From contig MU623380.1 in assembly GCA_025201765.1 (NCBI GenBank), positions 1 to 64,000 of the forward strand: a DNA stretch of 64,000 nt, in the 5' to 3' direction. This stretch comes from Daldinia sp. FL1419 (lineage: Eukaryota; Ascomycota; Sordariomycetes; Xylariales; Hypoxylaceae). Positions 1 to 10,486 of the stretch are shown here, in pieces. The notes under the pieces are model-generated. The model was not told where the DNA came from and ran no database searches. It saw nothing but the letters and a program-made list of their open reading frames with translations. The translations under genes and the position numbers were made by a program. Numbering within the stretch: the stretch's first letter is position 1; the number at the start of each line of letters is the position of its first letter.

Positions 1-2672
1 CCAAAAAAGATGGCTCGTGCGCGCCTCAAACATAATATTACCCTTTCCAGCCCAAAATCCTGATTTTGGCAAAGTGTCACATATGGGCCTCCGTAAAAGC
101 CTCCTAAAATAGTAAGCTCCCCGTCGTGAGATCCCCAGACCCCGACCATCTTGGGAAATCTATCATTGATCGACTTTGGCGAGAATTCTATGTCAGTCTT
201 TTATTGGGGCATAATCTTGTATCGGCGCTGGGATGTTGCCCTGCGTATTAACTTATTACGGCAGGATTCCGTGTAAAGTGACAGTCTCAACGCTTTGATT
301 CCCTGGATTCCCATTCCAGTGCAACCTCCAGACTTGGCATCGTGTTCGCCTCAGTCTAGTCTCTATTAGTTTTGATTGGCCCCCGTCAAGTGCGTATTAG
401 ACCGCTAAGGTATCAAATTCTAGACTTCTACCGCCTAGGAGACGATCATCGTAGACTTGCTATAGTGGTAAAGCAATAATTGTGCAAGGCGGCTGAACGT
501 GGCCACGACGGAGGGGCCTAATTCGTCGTTTCGGAAATTAAGCCACAACGCTTGACTCCGCTCCGTGCACATAGCAAGCGACCTCTAATATCGAATACGT
601 AGGTACCTATCGTTAGTCTTTCCAAGTTCGATGTGAAATTGAGTATTGGAAATCGGTAGCTAGGGCGGAGTTCCTGGCTACTAAACGTAGATCAGTTTCA
701 GTACAAGGCAGGGCTTGAGACGTGAACTTTGGAGAGTCTATCCACGACGTCGAGGAAGCTCGTTGAAAATGTCAAGAATTGCCGGGATTTTCACTGGGAC
801 TGACTCGTAAAGATTTGCGGTAACCATGTCCGCGCTTAGCCACATATAGAGAACTATAATGTAGGTACCAAGAACGGAAGGATTCTGTAAGCCATGTTGT
901 ACCCGAGAAATAAAAGATATGACGTTTTATGAAATCAATTAACTAGCACCATCTTTCATAGTTTAGACTAAGTGTTACTATTCGCTAAAAAAGCAAGGTT
1001 ATCCGGTAGCTGGAAATGGTCGCTAATTAGTGAAGTTTCAGCTTTTATCCAAATGCCGTTGGACTCGATAACTTATCTAAATCACGTATGTATTTTTATT
1101 TTCTTTCTTTCTTTCTTTCTTTTTTAAAAAAAGGGTAACCAACAACAGTCAACGAGCACAGTTGGATGCTTGTTGATACATAATAATAAGACTCCGATCT
1201 AGGTATAATAAAATAGCCACGTAAATGAAAGTAAGTAGGTATTATAACACCCCCAACCGCTACAGTACAATACAAAAGTCCAAGCCCACCTTGCCAGCAG
1301 TTACTATCACGAATCCTAGGGTTTGAAGCCTATTGGCGATCAGTGAGAGATTCCCTTGTGATACGCAACCCTGCGGCTAGAGATGACGACTATGCTTTCT
1401 ATTTCCTCGCCACTCCCACTGGAGATCCAATTAGGAAATTAGATCGCGATCATTGATTCAAACTAGAAAGTGACACCTTGGGTACCTACTCATACGGGAG
1501 ATTTTCTAAGACATTACGGTTAGGTACCACCTACGCAGGGCTAATGCGATCGCTTACGGCTAAAGCCTTTTTGATCGTCTGCCTATAGGCCCCGCCGCCC
1601 ATTCCTACATGTAGCTGGGACATTTGGGGTAACTTACCTGGGTACTAGGTATGTTCTATTGAAAACCGTTTCAAGACAACTGTTGCTTTATCAGTCGAGA
1701 ATCACAAGGATGCTTTGCGGAGCTGGGTGTGTAAGGGTCCAAGACAAAGTCTCTGGAAGTAATATGCGAAGATTCTTATTCATCTCTTGTTTGAGTAACA
1801 TATTTCGACGTGTAGGTATTACAGACGCCTCAACTCGTATTGATCTTATTCAATGCCTGAGGCTGAGAAAATGTTTTGTAAATACCAATAGTTACATACT
1901 CTTTATATTACAAGATACGTTTGCAAAACCGAGTAGCGTTAGGTCACTTTGATAAAATTACCCCCTAATGGATGAGTACAGGGTATAAAGTAGCATGACA
2001 CTCGCTTATACGCTATTGTTAAGAACTTTTATTAATCTAAGAGCCATATAGCATAAAGGGCCATAGGCATACTAGCTCATTTTGTAACCTGTGCACCTTC
2101 TAGACTGCCAACTTCATAGAATTTGCTAGCTACTATTTACCCCTATTATCCTCTGGCAAATGTAATACAAATATGAAATAAACCCCATGTTCATACTACG
2201 TAGGACTCGGGTTATACCTACCTAGGTAGTTTCTATAGGTCAACGGTATATGGCACGTAAACAAATATATCTGACAGTGGTATTTGTCACTTAATAAGTT
2301 AAATACTAATCTAGTAAACTTCAACACTCTCCTGGCTTGGTAGTGCCTGATCGCCATGATTCTTTGGGTATCTAATGTCGTCTCATCAGATAAAATCCGA
2401 CCCTGTAGTTCCTTATATATGAGCTATCAAGCTCTAAATCTAGGTACGTAATAGGGTAGCACTCGACAGGCTGGAGCTACAAATCAACAACGATATCCAA
2501 ATATAAACCCTTGTAGAAAGTCACTTCTTGTCTTGAGCATCACAAATCCATAATATCAAAACTGCAAACCATATAGAGAAGAATATCGCTGGGGGGTATT
2601 TTAATCCTCTAGAGTTATGTACACATATTCCGGCATAAATAGTCGTACACTTCATTTTACAAGATCCACGTT
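1..2672. other. Gene-free region at left edge
   Basis: No convincing coding region was seen on either strand. The longest ATG frame is about 97 codons (1659-1952, plus), with no recognisable domain. A TTTC microsatellite lies at about 1099-1125, and a TACCTACCTAGGTAG-type motif at about 2216-2229. The 3' flank of the minus-strand helicase gene begins here. Confidence 0.6.
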
Positions 2673-4514
2673 TTATATAAGCGCCTGACCCATAAACATG
2701 CTTTCCCTGACCTCGGCAACGATATCTCGTCGGTCATCCTTACCGACTAACACAACACCTCTTCCTCTCCTACCCATACGACCGGCACGACCTAAACGAT
2801 GGATAAAATCGATGGTGTTGTGCGGTACGTCGTACAATATCACGTGTCGAACAGCTAGAGTATCAATACCCCTCGAGGCCAAGTCTGTGGCCACGATGAC
2901 TTTGGTGCCGGGCAAGCTCCTCCGTCCTTTTCCGGGGGACGGTACGGTGGAGGTCGCGAGCGTGGTCTTCATTGGTGCGGTGGTTGTGAATGAATCTAGC
3001 ATTTCGGATTGACGCTGATCTGAGGTGTCTCGATGTAGCGCAACAGCGTCGATACCCTTGGAGACGAGGTACTCAGCAACCTCTTGCGTCTTCTCGCGCT
3101 CATTGACAAACACCATGATACGCTTAACGTCGACCTCTCCAGGCACCGAGCTTTCGTGTCGGGCAGCCTCTTTTCCGATGGACCATATCGCATCCGCACA
3201 AGCAAGATCTTTGTTGTTTCGGTAAGGGTCCTTAGTAACGTCAATGACTCCCAATTGTACTCGTCGAGGGATGGCGTGGAGGTTTGGTGTAGTAATTCGG
3301 ATCATATCTGGGAATTCAGAACCTAGGTAGCTATCAAGTTTCTTGGGGATAGTAGCAGAGCAGAGAATAAGCTGCTTCATGGAGGGCAATGCACGATCTA
3401 AAATGGATGTTGTCACAGGAGAAAAGCTGCGGTCGAAAAGCGAATCTGCCTCATCAACCACTAGATGGGTAACTCTGGATAGAATATTGGGGTCTGAGTC
3501 TGCCATCGACGATAATAAATGAGGCGTTGCCACGATGAGATCAATGCCCGTAGGAGAGTACATGGTCGCATTGATAACCCTGGCGGAAATGTTGGCTGAG
3601 AAAAGACTGGCTCTGAACTTGACAATGTGCGATAGGGCCTTTGCGACGTGACCTACTTGATCAACCAACTCGGCTGTTGGTACTAGGACGACAACCTTTG
3701 GCCGCGCTGCGGTTGGGTGAGGATCGAATTCCCGGGGTCCAGTATATCCCGGTTCCTCCATTGCCGTCATCTGCTTATCGAAATATTCTCTATAAGCTGC
3801 AATGGCGGGATCCGCAGCTTCGGCCTTTTTAAGAGCATCGATCGCGGGTAGTAAGTAGGCGAGAGTCTTGCCTGACCCCGTCTCGGCTGCTAATAAAAAC
3901 TCTTGCTTCTCGTTATTATCTTTTGCTCGATTGTATCGTCGACCAGTATCTTGGCCTAGTAGTGCGGGAATCGCGAGTCGTTGGATAGGCGTCGGCTTTA
4001 TGTCTACCATGCCTTTTAACACGTCGTTGGACATGGCTTCTTTAATCGAGGGTAATAGATTGAATTGGTCAAATGACTCTATTTCTGCTACGCTCGCTTT
4101 CGTCCGCGTCCTCTGGCCGTATGAGATTGTAGCTAGGGAGCTCTGCATCTTCATCGCTTTCGTCCGTCGGTCGTCTTTCTTATCGCTCTTCCTGTCTCTG
4201 CCGCCTCTACCTGCTTCGGTCGCTTGGGACGATCTTTCTGGTGTACGCTCTCGTATGCCAGCGAACGTCTGATTCATACCTCCAAACGGTCCTGCCGATC
4301 TCTGACGAGGCTTTCTCGTCCCACGGTCATCTGTATCCCGTTTCGGGTAGCGGGCGACACGGTCGGACAGGACCATTCTCGAGGGACTAGCTCTCGTTCG
4401 GCCAGAGAAGAACCGCTGCGATACCACCCATGGTTGATAGGCGCTTTGAAAGGCTCTTGGGTTTGCTGCAAACAAACATGAAGGGCATATCGGTGCTGAG
4501 AAAAAGGAGCGCAT
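2673..4514 (-). CDS. MRH4: Mitochondrial DEAD-box RNA helicase MRH4
   Basis: This 613-residue intronless protein is an ATP-dependent RNA helicase, closest by layout to MRH4, which acts in assembly of the mitochondrial large ribosomal subunit. Visible SF2 motifs are AETGSGKT (motif I, about 210-217), PTAELVDQ (Ia), VDEAD (II, about 353-357), SAT (III, about 386-388), RGID (V) and HRLGRAGR (VI, about 572-579). The first 45 residues are Arg/Ser-rich with almost no acidic residues and end in RFFSG, consistent with a mitochondrial presequence. A long basic linker precedes the Q-motif-like segment KPTPIQ. The length fits fungal MRH4, which is longer than generic DEAD-box proteins because of the presequence and linker. 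The family is certain; the MRH4 assignment rests on the presequence and the divergent Ia motif. Confidence 0.88.
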   Translation of the reverse strand: MRSFFSAPICPSCLFAANPRAFQSAYQPWVVSQRFFSGRTRASPSRMVLSDRVARYPKRDTDDRGTRKPRQRSAGPFGGMNQTFAGIRERTPERSSQATEAGRGGRDRKSDKKDDRRTKAMKMQSSLATISYGQRTRTKASVAEIESFDQFNLLPSIKEAMSNDVLKGMVDIKPTPIQRLAIPALLGQDTGRRYNRAKDNNEKQEFLLAAETGSGKTLAYLLPAIDALKKAEAADPAIAAYREYFDKQMTAMEEPGYTGPREFDPHPTAARPKVVVLVPTAELVDQVGHVAKALSHIVKFRASLFSANISARVINATMYSPTGIDLIVATPHLLSSMADSDPNILSRVTHLVVDEADSLFDRSFSPVTTSILDRALPSMKQLILCSATIPKKLDSYLGSEFPDMIRITTPNLHAIPRRVQLGVIDVTKDPYRNNKDLACADAIWSIGKEAARHESSVPGEVDVKRIMVFVNEREKTQEVAEYLVSKGIDAVALHRDTSDQRQSEMLDSFTTTAPMKTTLATSTVPSPGKGRRSLPGTKVIVATDLASRGIDTLAVRHVILYDVPHNTIDFIHRLGRAGRMGRRGRGVVLVGKDDRRDIVAEVRESMFMGQALI

Positions 4515-4655
4515 CTTGGGAAGCCGGATATTGACCCGGTTTCTTATTACGCCAAAAATTTATGGAAATAATTAAACTCTACTTGTTTGCCTCCCTCAAA
4601 ATTTAATATTTTTCCTAACATGTACTTACCTAGGCTAGTTAAGATTTTTGAACAA

Positions 4656-4684
4656 TCGTTATCGATAATCGATAATCGATAACG
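4656..4684. promoter_or_regulatory. Overlapping TATCGATA cluster upstream of MRH4
   Basis: Three ATCGATA-type units stand in tandem (GTTATCGATAATCGATAATC and onward), about 145-170 bp upstream of the helicase start. The block is close to an inverted repeat. Each unit is a palindromic octamer or near-octamer, which suggests a binding site for a dimeric factor. The function is unknown. Confidence 0.35.
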
Positions 4685-5118
4685 ACCAGGACGGTAGCGT
4701 GCAGGTAACTTTCACCCCTCCTTCCGAAAAGGGTAACTTCAAAAGGTACCTGCGTATCGTTTTCTTCAACGCTAAGGTTCCTGGCTCCGTGGCTTATCTT
4801 ATGCTGGTTACATGCAGGTAGGTTGGACATATACGTTTGATTACGTCAACTGGTTTAAGGCTAGTTACATAAAGTTTACGTACATGTAGCGTATGTAAAC
4901 GTTGGGGTTGAAACGGAACGAATTATTTCAAGGTATTTGATATGCTGGAAGAAGCAACATGCATAACCAACTCGCCGGGATTTGCGCAAGCTCTGAAACT
5001 GCTACCCTTCTCTACCCTTCAGGAAATCCCGGCTATAACAGATTCTCTTGCGACCCCAGGAGACATGTGAATTTGCATCGGCATACTTAGACGGGACCTA
5101 GGATCGAGATTCGCGTGT

Positions 5119-6007
5119 CTACCACGAGTCTATATCTCCGGTGTAAGCTATTAGTCGCCCTCCGTGTGTCTCTTTTGTGGCTGCGTCGATAACCTTCACC
5201 ATTCCTTGACACGACTCTTCGACTGTTATCAGTGTTACCGGGATGTTATCGTGATATGCCGCAAGGCCAGCGAGAACGACCTGGCTCATGTCGGTGTCTG
5301 CCAAACCGGGGTGAATGACAAACGACGTAAGCCAATCTTCCTCCTTATCGATACGCTTGGTCAACCAGTGTATCGCGACCTTTGATGTCCCGTACGCGGC
5401 ATGGGGGACATCAGGCTGATCCCTAGAGTAAAATTTAGTCATGACGACACAGAAGCGGCAAGAATATTTACTCACTAAAAACACATTATGTTAATCGACA
5501 CTCGTAAATAGAATGGTGCGGCATGGGTGTTATTTAGAATAGGTATTGTTAACTTACCACTATCTTTCCACCGACGGAGCCCATAGTTATCCACTTGGGA
5601 TTCGTCGCCTTCTTTAGGAGGGGAATTGAGGCTTGGTAAAGCCATACCACGCCAAACACGTTGGCGTTCAAGTGCCCTTGTAAATCCTCGGTCTTGACTT
5701 CCGAGACCTTGGGGAAGACATAGCAGACACCGGCGTTAGCAATAACGATGTTGATGTAGTCGATGCCCTGTGCGGTTAATTGTTTGATACCCTTAGCGGC
5801 GTCGGACTCTATTGAAGCGTCAATCTTAATGACGACCAGACGAGTGTCAGCTCCTTTCGGTAGGTCGGCGAGAGCTTTCGACGTAGGGTGATCCGGGTTA
5901 CGGATCGCGGCGATAACGATATGGTTTGGCCTGGCAAGGTAGAGCTGAAGAAGTCCCTTGCCTATACCTCGGTTTGCACCGCTAACTAAGACAACAGTTG
6001 GAGCCAT
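5119..6007 (-). CDS. SDR-family reductase (nor-1/ketoreductase-like), two exons
   Basis: This is an NAD(P)-dependent short-chain dehydrogenase of about 248 residues. Exon 1 (6007-5558) carries the cofactor motif GANRGIG (about residues 10-16) and an NAG motif. Exon 2 (5415-5119) carries the catalytic YGTSK (Tyr-x3-Lys). The intron 5557-5416 has a GTAAGT donor. The obvious CTCTAG acceptor is out of phase, but the CAG nine bases downstream restores frame and joins GGKIV to PDVPHAAYG, the expected context in this subfamily. Similarity is to small fungal SDRs such as aflatoxin nor-1-type ketoreductases, but the substrate cannot be read from sequence. No partner pathway genes adjoin it. The family is certain; the splice acceptor is my inference. 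Confidence 0.8.
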
Positions 6008-6038
6008 GATGTGTGGGATTGATAGTTATTGGTATTAT

Positions 6039-6090
6039 GTAGGTAGGTATATAGGTATATAGGTATATAGGTAAGTAGGTAAGTAGGTAG
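6039..6090. repeat. TAGGTATA / TAGGTAAG tandem repeat
   Basis: The stretch is built of GTAGGTAT, ATAGGTAT and GTAAGTAG units just upstream of the SDR start codon. It would fall in the 5' leader or promoter of that gene. It belongs to the TAGGTAGG-like sequences dispersed through the spacers of this window. Confidence 0.6.
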
Positions 6091-9000
6091 TTTGCTGTTT
6101 CGTTCAAACTTATCTCCAAATCCTGACAGCAATCTGTCCGTCTCTCCCCCGACCTTTTATAATCGACGGTCCCGTCCACCGTCGATACTGCGCCACTCAC
6201 CTCCGGAATGGAAATAACTTGGAAGAGAAACACACCATGTGAAATTGACTAATGCAGAATGCGTTGTTCCTTTAGCATGTCGATTAGGTACTTAATACGG
6301 AGATACCATGTGTATTATTCTTTGCAGAACATTATAGGAGGGCACCCCTGTAACGCGCCACAATAGCCCAACTTTACCTCGCTACAAGTAAGTTCGATTT
6401 CCTAACCTCGTAGAACGAACAAATTATTTCGCGGGTAATGGGTAAGTAATTTGCAACACGCAAAGCGCGTCGTAGTTGCCCGCTCCGTATGCGCATCGAA
6501 CTCGGCAACTTTGCTTTGCGAAATACGCTTTTGTTTTCTCTCTCCCGAAATACCTATTCCCCCTCGACTTACGGGATTTCCTGACAACCAATGAGGACTC
6601 AATTATCTCGAATGCCAGCTGCAATCTACCAGGCCAAGTTAATAGAACATAAGCACTACCAAACCGAATTAAATAGCCCTGTCTTCAGTATAGTCGGTAC
6701 TATGAGAAATAACGCTTGAATAAGAGTAAGGTATAGAGATGATGCCGGGCTCAACCATGAGGTCGGTCTTCACCGCTTTGGAAATTTTCGTGGGTTCCAC
6801 GAGGGTTGGACTGGGGCAAACACGTCTTGCGCAGACCGATCCAGAGAAACATCAGGAGCCGCAAGGTAGTACAGAACTGATCGTCGTTGAGACCCTCCAA
6901 CTAGTAATATCTGGGATTTAATAGTATGTACAATTTGTAGGATTGAATACCTGGCTTTTTTTCTTTTTCTTTTTTTTCTCTTTTTTTTTTTTTACGACGG
7001 GAGGCTCCTGGTTATACGTCCCGATGCTGGGCTATCATGGCGTAATATGGGTTTCGCGGGTCCTAGGTTGCAGGATGCCCAGGATTACAAAGGATTGAAA
7101 GGGGAGGTCAAAGAGACATTATGCCTGTTAGAACCAAGGGAATGCACGAGTCCACGTGTTTAGTAAGATCCGAATTCTTGTTAGGTCTTTTCTAGATTAG
7201 CGAAGTGGTACTTTTGGTAGTGGACTAGTTTGCAACGCTAGGTAACCTGCAGGAGGGTATTTCGAAAGACATCACGTTTCGCAAATTATCGGAATATTTA
7301 ATGTGCCATCTCTACTCTAACCGTTCTAACATTAGTATTCTTCTGGTAGCAACATGAGACTAGTTAAAATATTCCGAATCCATCTGGGTTTTATGTATCA
7401 CATAACAAGAGAAAACAACAACAACAACAACAACAACATCTTACTCCTTTTCAACAAATTACTATTTTAATAACACTCCCAACCAACGCGCAATCGGCAT
7501 GGTGTCTAAGTAGGTTGTCATGCAAGGTCCGTGTCTACTACGATGTAACCCTGGTGGGACGGTCTGTGTGTACAAGGAGCTGTTGTTCCACCTTCAACGC
7601 TCTCCTGCTTTAGCGTCTTAACTTTTAATATACCGCCAGTCTTAATATCCACCAAATATAGGTAAACAATGAAACCAACCCGGTTGTCGGGAAGACCTAT
7701 TAGAATAAACCCCTAAGAATATCATATAGAATTATTCAATAAGAAAAAGAGCCAAGGTTATTAGAGTATGAGGGATTAGAAGGAAAGGTAAGCGTGGCTG
7801 TGGGCATGTGTTATAACCTCGAGCAGCTGATTCTATTGTTCGTCCCACATCAAAGTTCGTCGTATAATAGTAGGAGATGTTGCATGATATTACAACTCTT
7901 AATTTTGAGATATCTAGAGCTAGATACATTTCAGAGAGCATATAAAATCTCTCTTCGAGTTATTGAACACTACTAAAAAAAATAAAAATTTCGGGAGACG
8001 TTTGTAGCGAGAAATTAGGTAGTCAATAACTAGCTTCGAGAAGACAATGGCTATACCTTATTGCGTTTTGGGTTCAAAGTAGGCTCTTGTGTACCTGTTC
8101 CAAAGTCTCCGATTGCACTAAAACCAAATTTGCGGCCCATTTATATCGAACTTCCTAATAATGCCCCTATAAGATAGATGAAAGAACCCATCAGTTGCCT
8201 CGGAATCTGACGACGGCTCTACCTCTCCCACCTTCCAGTAATATTGGCGTAGTATTATCATTTCAAGCTGATCGTAGTGCTGTTCCAAGGCGTTCATACC
8301 AACACGAAGAGTTTCGTGGATTATACTAATGTCCGGTGACGCTTTTAAATAACCGGCCTGAAGGGCCTAAATTCATCCTCATAGAATAAAATTTATAGGC
8401 CTATATGTGTCGAGTTGGTAGCTTTATTGGCTTCGGGACTCGATAATTATAAGTTTTATTCCGTCTAGGTAGGCCCATATAATAGTAACGGTCCTACGTC
8501 GGCGCCGGAGTCAAGCCCGCGTATAAAGGGCGAGATAAACAAAACGACCTTGTACTGGCTTTGATCGTTCTCCTCATGTGTCGTAAAATTAAGAAAAGGA
8601 GAGCCCGGCAGAGAATTTAGATCGGGGACAAACGAGTGTGTGGAATTAGAGCCTCCTTCTATGCTTTCCGAGCGAATAAAGTCGCCGAAGCTGTTATAGC
8701 TAGAGAGTGAATGATTGGTGTTCTGTGGTTAAGTTGATTGGAGAGCTGTGACTGCTAAGGTTGTCAAATCCATTCAGCCCGCTCCTCTGAAGCAGGGCGA
8801 TAAGAGGCTAAGGAAATATCGAATAGTTGATAGTTCCCCGTAGAATTCTAGACTGCTTGTTGTGAGGCGAGGAAACCATACAAAAGAGATATGGTTTTTG
8901 TTCTAGCTGTAAGGCATTTAAAATCTTGGTACAGGTATATCGTCGAGTAGAGTGATTAATCGTTGAATATGAGGTAAATGCAAGTCTAAGGAAAGTTGAC

Positions 9001-9916
9001 GTGACATAATAGATGAACTGGTCGAATGTTTAACCTAGTATATATTCCTGTGCACGGTGAAGGAAAGATGGAGATTTATATTAGGTATGTGTATTTGATG
9101 GGTGGTTGGAGGAAGTAAATAAATTGTTTACTCTAACCTAGAACAATGTTTCTGGGGCGCAATTCATGGATCATAAAACCGCAAGAACGTACCTACCTAA
9201 GAACGTAAGGTAACTCAGGTACCCGAGGCAGCTATGACCATGCTAATTACTGGACGGACGGTTGTCCTTTCTTCATAGTTCGTAAATATTACAATAATAA
9301 TCGGGAATGAGCTGCTTAACCTAGGTAGGTATTAGCCTAAGTACTTACCTACCTAGGTGCATGTAGGTACTTATGGATGCATTTAGGTAGGTTGCGTCTA
9401 TATGAAGAACTTTTATTCATGAACCTAGTGTATAGTGGCTAGGTAGATGTAACTTGGGCAAGTACATGATTGGATTTAAGATATCACACGCAACTGCTGC
9501 ACTTCTTAGTTCGTCGGCCTTTTAACCGTATATATTTCCTTGAGGCTTGTTACTACGTACCTACATCTTGGGTTCGGTATTGCTTTTTAATTCTCAGGGA
9601 ACAATAAGTATTAGTTAATCAGCTCTTGCATCGTCATCTCTCATTTGATGATCCTAGAGTAAGTCCAACCCTATGGATACAATCAAGGTCGGAGAAATAA
9701 ATGAATTAAGCTGTTAATGACAGGACAAGAATTCAAGCAAGAGCGTGTTACCTCTAGGAGTAATACTAAACATAAGGATACTATATAAACCCGCTTTAGT
9801 AGTGTTGACCGTCTGTACCCTAAGTCCCACTTTGCTTACTAAAAGAATAACAATATTGGAGGAATAGTAATAAAGCGGTTACTATTTTCTTGTGCGAGTC
9901 CAAAAAATAGAATAGA
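6091..9916. other. Long gene-free region
   Basis: No supported gene was seen. Frames of 60-70 codons (for example 6402-6624 minus and 6739-6921 plus) lack domains. Low-complexity tracts include a polypyrimidine run at about 6955-6993 and a CAA microsatellite at about 7414-7438. TACCTACCTAGGT-type motifs cluster at about 9318-9390. The right end carries the T-run terminator of the minus-strand tRNA gene (A-run on plus at about 9902-9908). Confidence 0.55.
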
Positions 9917-10013
9917 TGGTCCCAGGCGGGCTCGAACCGCCGGCCTTCGCATGGACTAAATATAATCAGGAATTATATTAGTACGACGCTCTAACCAACT
10001 GAGCTATGGGACC
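9917..10013 (-). tRNA. tRNA-Ile(AAU) with 23-nt intron
   Basis: The minus strand folds into a cloverleaf: acceptor GGTCCCA/TGGGACC with discriminator A; D arm GCTC/GAGC; anticodon stem TCGTA/TGCGA (one G-U); T arm GGCGG/CCGCC around TTCGAGC. The loop CTAATA gives anticodon AAT (A34 read as inosine), hence isoleucine. A 23-nt intron follows position 37, the canonical place. The total of 97 nt is 74 plus 23. A T-run terminator lies immediately downstream. Confidence 0.93.
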
Positions 10014-10486
10014 GGAACAATATCACTAAAGCCGAGGGCCTTGGATAATCTTTTACAGTGTTAAAAGAGTCTATAGGAATTTGGAAAGATGAGAAGAAAA
10101 CTTTTTCTTCATATGGGCCTGAACTTGGGATGTGAGTCGGGAGTTATGCGGAGTTTGAAGGGTCGTTACTACCAGGTAGTGGTCCCGCTGGGGGCATAAG
10201 TACCTTGGTAGCACCTAAATTTAGTAACAAAAGGTGGCTGATCTACTGATGTCTAGTGTAAGTAGCAGTTAGTTATGTACCTAGTTATCTTATCTGAATC
10301 TTTCTTATCGGGTAACGGTCAAATTTAGGCTCCGATAGCTCAGGACCTAGGTAGCAAGGTGCTTCCATTCCACTAACGTGCTACCTTACTTAGTAGGTAC
10401 ACGACCTTAGAAGAGGTACGTAGAGGCTCCACGACTAGATCGAAGCTCATATTCCCACCTTCGCATACGCCAACCAAGAACAAATC
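10014..10486. other. Spacer between tRNA-Ile and COG3
   Basis: No gene was seen. This 473-bp stretch should contain the tRNA upstream flank and the COG3 promoter. I found no distinct TATA box. Confidence 0.4.

Noticed and set aside
1659..1952. 97-codon plus-strand frame
   Set aside because: No domain, unconvincing composition, isolated in non-coding sequence.
6402..6624. Two overlapping minus-strand frames of 66 codons
   Set aside because: Same bases in two frames, no family resemblance; chance frames.
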